Source of the DNA: Syntrophus sp. (in: bacteria)
Lineage (GTDB): Bacteria; Desulfobacterota; Syntrophia; Syntrophales; UBA8958
Assembly: GCA_003451635.1 (NCBI GenBank)
Contig: DMAT01000079.1
Coordinates: 1-9,174 of the forward strand
DNA: 9,174 nucleotides
Direction: 5' to 3'
Every line of letters begins with the position of its first letter. Positions within the stretch are counted from its first letter, which is position 1. A program made the translations under genes and the position numbers. This document shows positions 1 to 4,699 of this stretch, piece by piece. The notes beneath the pieces are model-generated. The model saw nothing but the letters and a program-made list of their open reading frames with translations, ran no database searches and was not told the DNA's origin.

Positions 1-2167
1 CGGGCGTTTCAGATAATTTCTGCTCCCGGCGCCGGATCTGCCGGGCCACTTCGATGCCGTCGATTCCGGGCATACGGATGTCCAGCAGGATCATGGCGAA
101 TCGCTGCTCTTGTGCCATCCGAAGGGCCTGGAGACCATCCTCGGCCAGGGTCACCCGATGCCCGCAGGCCGTCAGGGTATCCTCCAGCAGACGGCGATTA
201 AAGGCGTTTTCCTCAACAACCAGGATCGAACCGGCCGCCGTTGCCATGATCTGGGCCTGACCACGGTCATCCGGTGCTGCCTCGGTTTCCTGAAGGGGCA
301 GCTCAACGGTAAAGCAACTGCCGCCCCCCTCCCGGCTGTCAACGGCGATGGTTCCCTTCATCAATTCCGTCAGACTCCGGACGATGGCCAGTCCGAGGCC
401 GGTGCCGCCGAAGGTGCGGCTGATCGTCGGATCCAGTTGGCGGAAGGGTTGGAACAGTTGGGTGCGGTTGCTTTCCGGGATGCCGATGCCGGTATCCTTG
501 ACCTCAAAGCGGACCAGCGGAGCTCCTGCGCCGGCAAGGCCGGACAAGCGGACGGTGCAGGAGACCGAACCGCTTTGGGTAAACTTGACGGCATTGGACA
601 GCAGATTGACGAGAATCTGACGCAGGCGGACCGGATCCCCGAGAACCCAGGCAGGGACATTTTCTGCGATCACGATTTGGAATGCCAGCTTTTTCTGGTC
701 CGCCTGCGACCGGTACGGCTCTTCCAGAGCCATGACAAGCTGTCGCAGGTTGAAAGGCATGGCCTCAACCTCCATCCGTCCGGCCTCGATCTTGCTCATG
801 TCCAGGATATTGTTGACCAGCTCCAACAGCGAGCGTGACGATTGTTCAAGAATGGCGTGATATTGACCAAGCTTCCGGGGGTCTGTGGCCTGGCGAGCCA
901 GGGTGCTGAATCCGACCAGGGCGTTCAGGGGGGTCCGGATCTCATGGCTGACCAGGGCGAGAAATTCGGATCTTGCCTGCAACTCGATGGCGGACTGCTG
1001 CGCCTCCAGCACCAGCCGACGTGAACGGGCGTTCAGGATCATGGCAAAAAAGCCGCCGATGATCAGTCCATTGGCGATCAAAATCTGCCGGCCGATAGTG
1101 CTGGTGGCGCTTACCTGACCGCTGCTGAAAATCCAGAACAGGTTTAAAACGAGCGTCGTCGCGGCAAAAAAGATTTGCAGCACACGCCTGCTCGGCAACT
1201 GTTCCTTGCGGAGGGTAAAGGCCATGAGGACAAAATATGGCCAGATGATCCTGAACAACAGGGCGTTGGTGATCAGGGCAATGAAGGTGTACCCCAGGGC
1301 CATTGCCGCCAGTTGCAGGGGAAAGGCCAGCAGAAACAGGTTGAGCCCGCGCATCAGAAGCGGTGGCGGCTCATAGGGTTTGAACAGTGCCCGGCAGAAA
1401 AGCACGGTGGTAAAGCTGACTCCGCAGTAGCTGACGGCAGTGATCCAAACCGCCAGTAGAGGAGTGCCTGCCGGGACAAAGGGGGCCAAGTAGCCGGAAA
1501 TGGATATGCCGTACAGGGTGTACAGGGCTTGATAAATGGCAAAGAGGCCCAGAATCGGCAGCCGGTCCAGATAATAGCAGTGGAGCGCCCAAAGCAGCAA
1601 CAACAGCATGGGGGTCACTAAAAGCACCCCCAGCAAGTCAATCCGGTGGTCCAGTCGTTCCGCCTCGTCCGGTTCCAGGGCCGCCACACTCAGCTGTGAC
1701 GGGGGGTAGGTATGGAGGCGAAGATAGTAGGTTGCCTCAGGGCCCACGATATGGACAACAAACCCCAGGGAAATACTGGCGCGATCCCGCTCACTATAGG
1801 GATAGTTGGTTCCCGTGACGCGTGTCCTCCACCCCTGCGGAGTGCCGGCACCGGCCTCATACAAACGAATTTCCGTGAGCCAGGGCTGGCGAATTAACAG
1901 CACGACCTCGCTCCCTTTGGCAGGCGCCTTCACCCGCAAACGCAACCAATGCACGGAGTCCTTGAAGCCCTTGGAGAGTGTAGGCCCGATCGGCGTAAAC
2001 TCGCGCCCTGTCACATCGGCGATCGTCAGGTTGCCGGTCGCGTCTTCCAGCGCGGCACGGGAAATGATCAGATCATCCGCAGCAACCAACGGTGCAAAGA
2101 CGAGCCCAATGAACAAAGGCAAGATTACAATAAAGCATCTCCTGAAAGCCTTTTTTAAAATGATCAT
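1..2167 (-). CDS. Hybrid sensor histidine kinase, 7TMR-DISM type (3' end beyond window)
   Basis: Membrane sensor kinase that should autophosphorylate on histidine and pass the phosphate to its own receiver domain. Reading from the ATG at 2167, 722 codons stay open to the left edge. A signal peptide spans about residues 8-30. A periplasmic DISMED2-like carbohydrate-binding-type sensor follows (about 35-165, with the SVHWLRLRV and QPWLTEIRLYE segments), then seven hydrophobic helices (about 177-380). The cytoplasmic part has HisKA with the H-box SHEIRTPLN (phospho-acceptor His408), HATPase_c with DTGIGIP (from Asp558) and GGTGLGLAI (from Gly587), and a receiver from about residue 646 with LLDIRMP (phospho-acceptor Asp696). 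The receiver's usual Asp-Asp metal pair reads Glu-Glu (652-653). About 40 or more receiver residues lie outside the window. A GTG five codons upstream in frame is an alternative start. The ligand is unknown, and no partner regulator is visible. Confidence 0.95.
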   Translation of the reverse strand, partial: MIILKKAFRRCFIVILPLFIGLVFAPLVAADDLIISRAALEDATGNLTIADVTGREFTPIGPTLSKGFKDSVHWLRLRVKAPAKGSEVVLLIRQPWLTEIRLYEAGAGTPQGWRTRVTGTNYPYSERDRASISLGFVVHIVGPEATYYLRLHTYPPSQLSVAALEPDEAERLDHRIDLLGVLLVTPMLLLLLWALHCYYLDRLPILGLFAIYQALYTLYGISISGYLAPFVPAGTPLLAVWITAVSYCGVSFTTVLFCRALFKPYEPPPLLMRGLNLFLLAFPLQLAAMALGYTFIALITNALLFRIIWPYFVLMAFTLRKEQLPSRRVLQIFFAATTLVLNLFWIFSSGQVSATSTIGRQILIANGLIIGGFFAMILNARSRRLVLEAQQSAIELQARSEFLALVSHEIRTPLNALVGFSTLARQATDPRKLGQYHAILEQSSRSLLELVNNILDMSKIEAGRMEVEAMPFNLRQLVMALEEPYRSQADQKKLAFQIVIAENVPAWVLGDPVRLRQILVNLLSNAVKFTQSGSVSCTVRLSGLAGAGAPLVRFEVKDTGIGIPESNRTQLFQPFRQLDPTISRTFGGTGLGLAIVRSLTELMKGTIAVDSREGGGSCFTVELPLQETEAAPDDRGQAQIMATAAGSILVVEENAFNRRLLEDTLTACGHRVTLAEDGLQALRMAQEQRFAMILLDIRMPGIDGIEVARQIRRREQKLSETP

Positions 2168-2194
2168 CCTCTCTGAAATCACCTTCCTGCCCGG

Positions 2195-2210
2195 GACCAG
2201 TGAGGTGGTC
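2195..2210. repeat. Short inverted repeat upstream of the sensor kinase
   Basis: GACCA and TGGTC arms (5 bp, perfect) flank a 6-base spacer, 28 bp upstream of the sensor kinase start. It could be a regulator site or a leader hairpin in the kinase 5' region. At this length it could also be chance. Confidence 0.25.
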
Positions 2211-2300
2211 TGGGGCTTTAGCAGGGCGTTGAAAAACCGGTTTATGGAATGTTTATCGATTCTCGGATCGATTTTTCAAGTGGAAACTTGTCTTTGATTT

Positions 2301-2387
2301 TCATGCTTTTCGTAGGGTGCCAACGGTCTTTATCCAGCCGAAGATCTCCTCGATGCGCTTCCCGACCTTTCCACTACAGATAAGGGG
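2301..2387 (-). pseudogene. IS5-type transposase C-terminal fragment
   Basis: On the minus strand a 28-codon open segment, bounded by TAG (2388-2390) and TGA (2301-2303), encodes GKRIEEIFGWIKTVGTLRK. This matches the conserved C-terminal block of IS5-superfamily DDE transposases (R-x-x-E-E-x-F-G-W-x-K-T-V-G). Nothing else of the transposase is present, so it is a relic. A TGAAAAA at 2229-2235 and a TTTTTCA at 2393-2399 lie on either side in inverted orientation and might be remnants of terminal repeats, but they are too short to prove it. The IS group is assigned from memory of the family motif. Confidence 0.6.
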
Positions 2388-2493
2388 CTACTTTTTCAGG
2401 GCGGGAGCATATGAATAATGATCCTGTGTGTCAATGGGATTTTGACCATACATTTCAACACCTTTGTTTTTTGAGGTTGGTGTGGAATAGGAC

Positions 2494-2531
2494 TTGCTTT
2501 TTATTTACGATTATCATTAAATCAGATAATC
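2494..2531 (+). promoter_or_regulatory. Candidate promoter and autoregulatory operator of the antitoxin-toxin operon
   Basis: A perfect 7-bp inverted repeat, GATTATC (2509-2515) and GATAATC (2525-2531), has a 9-base spacer and ends 20 bp before the antitoxin start. A possible -35 TTGCTT (2494-2499) and -10 TTAAAT (2517-2522) are 17 bases apart, so the palindrome would straddle the -10 element. Phd/YefM antitoxins are known to repress their own operons by binding palindromes at this position. The palindrome is directly visible; the promoter boxes match the consensus only moderately. Confidence 0.45.
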
Positions 2532-2551
2532 ATATTTTACAGGAGGACGCG

Positions 2552-2833
2552 ATGATCCAGACAATCACCGTCACCGACGCGGTCCGGAACTTCTCGGAAC
2601 TGCTCAACAGCATCCGTTACCGGGGAGAACAGTATACGATCCTAAAGGGGGGAAAGCCGGCGGCGACCATCGGACCGGCGGCGGGTTCCGTGAAAGAACG
2701 GAAACTGTCCGACCTCAAAGACATCATGCGCAGCCTTCCCCGTCTCGAAGACGATGGAGAGGCCTTCGCGAGAGATATTGCGCAGGCCGTCATGGCGCAG
2801 CCGCCTGTCGGGGAGGGAACTCCATGGGCATAA
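2552..2833 (+). CDS. Phd/YefM-family antitoxin
   Basis: A 93-residue type II antitoxin that should neutralise the PIN toxin encoded immediately downstream and repress the shared promoter. The N-terminal half (TVTDAVRNFSELLNSI, then YTILKGGKPAATIGP) is the Phd/YefM DNA-binding fold. The charged C-terminal half (about 50-93) would be the flexible toxin-wrapping tail. The start is chosen at 2552 because AGGAGG (2541-2546) lies five bases upstream and the N-terminus then fits the family; the open frame extends upstream to 2411 without family similarity. The gene overlaps the toxin by 10 bases, so translation is probably coupled. The palindrome at 2509-2531 is its likely operator. Confidence 0.88.
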   Translation: MIQTITVTDAVRNFSELLNSIRYRGEQYTILKGGKPAATIGPAAGSVKERKLSDLKDIMRSLPRLEDDGEAFARDIAQAVMAQPPVGEGTPWA

Positions 2834-3225
2834 TCTTCGACACATCGGCAATCATCGGCATCGAACGCGGTCGTGAATCTCTCGACGCCCTCATCGCCGG
2901 GCGGGAAGAAGAGTCTTTCGGCATCAGCGTCATCACGGCGGCCGAGCTTCTGCACGGCGTCGAGCGGGCTGATACGGAAGAGAGGAAACTCAGGCGGCAG
3001 GCCTTTGTGGAGAAGGTAATCGAGTCATTTCCGGTTTTCCCCTTTGATCTAGTGATCGGCCGGATCTACGCCCGCATCTGGGCCGCCGCCCGAAAGGGTT
3101 GGACCGTGGGCGCCCACGACCTCATCATTGCCGCTACCGCCATTTCCCTGGATTATACCGTCGCCACGGTCAATATCCGGGATTTCGAGAAGATCCCGGG
3201 GGTAAAAATAGAAAAACTGCAATAA
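2824..3225 (+). CDS. vapC: VapC-type PIN-domain ribonuclease toxin
   Basis: A 133-residue PIN-domain endoribonuclease; VapC toxins cut specific RNAs, often initiator tRNA or rRNA, in a Mg2+-dependent way. The acidic active-site residues are in place: Asp6 (FDTSAIIGIE), Glu41 (AAELLHG), Asp99 (GAHDLIIAATA), and the C-terminal N-x-x-D-F motif (Asn117, Asp120). Length is normal and the frame is intact, so the toxin should be active. The ATG at 2824 lies inside the end of the antitoxin gene, with GGGGAGGG (2810-2817) six bases upstream. A further ribosome binding site and truncated ParB-like frame follow 10 bp after its stop, which suggests the original operon had a third gene. The RNA target cannot be read from sequence. 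Confidence 0.92.
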   Translation: MGIIFDTSAIIGIERGRESLDALIAGREEESFGISVITAAELLHGVERADTEERKLRRQAFVEKVIESFPVFPFDLVIGRIYARIWAAARKGWTVGAHDLIIAATAISLDYTVATVNIRDFEKIPGVKIEKLQ

Positions 3226-3235
3226 GGAGGACCTT

Positions 3236-3472
3236 ATGGCAACAACTAAGACCTACAAGCCCAAGCAACTTTATGCCGTCCTCCTGGCCGACCTCCAGGC
3301 GGACGCCAACCAGCCCCGCAAATACCTAGATTCCCAGGTCTATCCGCGCTATGAAAATTGCAGATATTGTGAGATAATGAACCCATCGTGGTTGATAAAG
3401 GAGGGATTAGGATATGAAACTTACAGCAATCATCGAAAAGGAAGACACTGGTTATGTCTCGTTGTGTCCTGA
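3236..3472 (+). pseudogene. Truncated ParB-like gene (N-terminal ~32 codons only)
   Basis: A strong ribosome binding site (AGGAGG, 3225-3230) and an ATG at 3236 start a frame of 78 codons. Only the first ~32 residues look like a known family: LLADLQADANQPRKYLD resembles the start of the ParB/Spo0J N-terminal nuclease-like domain (typically a hydrophobic L-x-x-L-x-x-D-x-x-Q-P-R-K segment). From about 3332 the similarity ends and the frame runs on as unrelated sequence into the hicB start region. The ParB nucleotide-binding motifs and the helix-turn-helix are absent, so the product cannot be a working ParB. Its position 10 bp behind vapC suggests a former third gene of that operon. Family assignment rests on about 17 residues. 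Confidence 0.6.
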
Positions 3473-3629
3473 GTTAGATATTGCAAGTCAAGGTGATACC
3501 GTTGAGGGCGCAAGAGATAATCTTAAGGAGGCATTAGAGTTATTCTTTGAAACGGCATCTGCTGAGGAGATACAACTCCGACTTCGTGGAGATGTATTCG
3601 TCACACAGGTTGAGGTTGCCGTTGGGTAA
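3414..3629 (+). CDS. hicB: HicB-family antitoxin (small, UPF0150-type)
   Basis: A 71-residue protein with the full partial-RNase-H-like fold of small HicB antitoxins. The N-terminal strand pair MKLTAIIEKEDTGYVSLCPE is followed by LDIASQGDTVEGARDNLKEA, the usual HicB helix-strand pattern, and the tail EEIQLRLRG-DVFVTQVEVAVG is the common ending. The start has AAAGGAGG eight to nine bases upstream. HicB neutralises the HicA mRNA interferase, but the hicA frame directly downstream is truncated, so this antitoxin appears to be an orphan. The gene is visibly more AT-rich than vapC and the sensor kinase, consistent with separate acquisition. It has no added DNA-binding domain. Confidence 0.88.
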   Translation: MKLTAIIEKEDTGYVSLCPELDIASQGDTVEGARDNLKEALELFFETASAEEIQLRLRGDVFVTQVEVAVG

Positions 3630-3789
3630 GCTGCTTATCCTTTCAGGCAAGGAAGTATCTGAACTGCCTCGTAGTGAATTCGAAGCGAAATTTTCTTTGC
3701 CCAACCAGACAATCCAGCCGACTCGTTTCACTTGTGGCAGATCTTTTCGTTCAGCAATAAGCAATCAGGAAGGAGACAGTGAGATATGA
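3622..3789 (+). pseudogene. Truncated hicA toxin gene
   Basis: A TTG at 3622, overlapping the hicB stop, starts a frame reading MGKLLILSGKEV. This is the characteristic HicA N-terminus (G-K-L-x-x-L-S-G-K/R-E-V) in the usual hicB-hicA overlapping arrangement. After about 12 codons the similarity stops. The rest (3658-3789) is unrelated sequence ending at a TGA that overlaps the next fragment's start. The dsRBD-like core and the G-S-H catalytic histidine of HicA are missing, so no working toxin can be made. It is a deletion relic rather than a frameshift, since I find no remaining HicA core in the other frames nearby. Confidence 0.65.
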
Positions 3790-3942
3790 CGGTCATCGGA
3801 ATAAACGGAAGCCCGAGAAAGAAATGGAATACGGCGACCCTGCTGACTAAGGCGCTTGAAGGCGGCACGACGTAAGGAGGTGTTTCCGGGCGACTGCCGG
3901 AAAGCCTTCGATCTCGGTTGCCGGATCGCTTCCAAGGCATGA
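3786..3942 (+). pseudogene. Flavodoxin-family / NADPH-dependent FMN reductase gene with internal deletion
   Basis: An ATG at 3786, preceded by AAGGAG, starts MTVIGINGSPRKKWNTATLL, the flavin-phosphate-binding N-terminus of the NADPH-dependent FMN reductase / iron-sulfur flavoprotein family (G-S-P-R-x-x-x-N-T-x-x-L). The frame stops at TAA 3873-3875 after 29 codons. Right behind it, in another frame (3877-3942), lies FPGDCRKAFDLGCRIASKA followed by TGA. This looks like the C-terminal helix of the same family (x-A-F-x-L-G-x-R-I-A). The ~120-150 residues expected between these pieces are absent. I read this as one gene reduced to its two ends by an internal deletion. The N-terminal assignment is firm; the C-terminal piece is tentative. 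Confidence 0.7.
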
Positions 3943-4012
3943 GGGGAATTGAATAATGCCGGGAACTCTTTCCCCGTCCGGATGCAGCCCAGACAAAAGT
4001 GAATGGGGGCGA
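3943..4012 (+). repeat. Degenerate copy of an internal segment of the CHAT-TPR gene
   Basis: This 70-base segment aligns with 4907-4977 inside the CHAT-TPR lipoprotein gene, in the same orientation, with about eight mismatches and one 1-base gap (roughly 87% identity). Similarity begins abruptly just after the flavodoxin relic's final TGA and ends abruptly 11 bp before the transporter stop codon. The one-base gap destroys the reading frame, so it is non-coding. It is most simply a scrap of a second, paralogous CHAT-TPR gene or of a past duplication of this locus. Confidence 0.8.
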
Positions 4013-4023
4013 TTGACGTCCGG

Positions 4024-4608
4024 TCAGGCGGTCTTTGTTTTTAGGCGGCGATAGTATCTCAGGGGGATCACAAGGCTGAAAAAAGGGATGATATACATGG
4101 CGGCGACCATCGTTTCGACAGGGCCGAAGAATTCAGAGGAGAAAACAATCACCAATACATTGTTCATGTTTCCCAGCATGACTGCGCCGGCCAGTTGATT
4201 CTCCAGGGAACTTTTCCTGAAAAAGAAAATGCCGATGATGCAGTAGATCGCACACAGCACAATGGCAACGACGGACGCCATGACAATCGTATGGGGTTCT
4301 TTCTTGAAAAAAGACGAATAGCGCCAGAACACCCCCAGATTAATAACGGCAAAAAGCACGAGGGAAATGGGGAAGCGCTTTTTCATCAAATGCTTCAGCA
4401 GGTCCGGGGTCAGGCGTCTCAGGACTTCAACGGCCAGAATGGGAACGAAGATCACCAATGCCAGCATGCGGATCATCCCGAAAAGAGAAATCTCCATTTG
4501 CTTCGCCGCAACGAGATTAATGAGGATCGGCAATGAAATCGGCGTCAGAAAAGAGGTAATGACCACGAAAACCAACAGAATATCATTGGCGCGGAGGGGC
4601 AGTTTCAT
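4024..4608 (-). pseudogene. BASS-family transporter, C-terminal part only
   Basis: A very hydrophobic 194-codon frame with about six membrane segments (roughly residues 9-31, 41-62, 79-96, 106-130, 137-158 and 162-183). It resembles the C-terminal half of bile acid:sodium symporter / BASS family proteins, notably SFLTPISLPILI near the start and the AGAVMLGNMNNVLVIVFSSEFFGP segment, which corresponds to the family's conserved late helix pair. Complete family members have about ten helices and 300 residues, so the N-terminal third to half is missing. Upstream an in-frame TAA occurs 11 codons before the ATG, and no ribosome binding site is visible at 4608. I therefore call it a 5'-truncated gene. 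Expression of a short protein from this ATG cannot be excluded. The substrate is unknown. It is divergent from the CHAT gene. Confidence 0.6.
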
Positions 4609-4699
4609 GATAGTTAGATTAACAGAGAGCTCTTATCCGATCAATATAAAAAGGAGAACTGCGGCGCATATGGAAAGTTCAAAAAGAAAGGAACTGTTT

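Larger units (their letters stand above)
2168..2551. other. Intergenic region between sensor kinase and toxin-antitoxin operon
   Basis: This 384-bp stretch separates the divergent kinase and toxin-antitoxin genes. It holds the kinase leader (2168-2221), the IS5-type scrap (2301-2387) and a small perfect hairpin CAAGT-GGAA-ACTTG (2277-2290). An AT-rich segment (about 2440-2540) carries the presumed antitoxin promoter. An ATG at 2411 is in frame with the antitoxin, but the 47 extra codons look non-coding and have no ribosome binding site. I see no other gene here. Confidence 0.6.

Noticed and set aside
110..838. Long plus-strand open frame of 242 codons
   Set aside because: It lies antisense to the histidine kinase, whose HisKA, ATPase and receiver motifs are all intact on the minus strand. 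The plus-strand translation has no recognisable family features.
2411..2551. Upstream extension of the antitoxin frame starting at ATG 2411
   Set aside because: The added 47 residues do not resemble any antitoxin N-terminus and ATG 2411 has no ribosome binding site, while AGGAGG precedes 2552. The segment overlaps the likely promoter and operator.
3699..3725. Integron attC-like half site (GCCCAAC, then CCAGCCGACTCG)
   Set aside because: The left arm resembles an attC R''-L'' half and hicBA genes do travel in cassettes. However, no complementary stem or GTTRRRY core follows within 150 bp, so there is no complete recombination site.
4367..4699. 111-codon N-terminal extension of the CHAT protein frame
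   Set aside because: It runs antisense through the transporter fragment and would bury the lipoprotein signal peptide in mid-protein. The start at 4700 (or 4670) has proper context.
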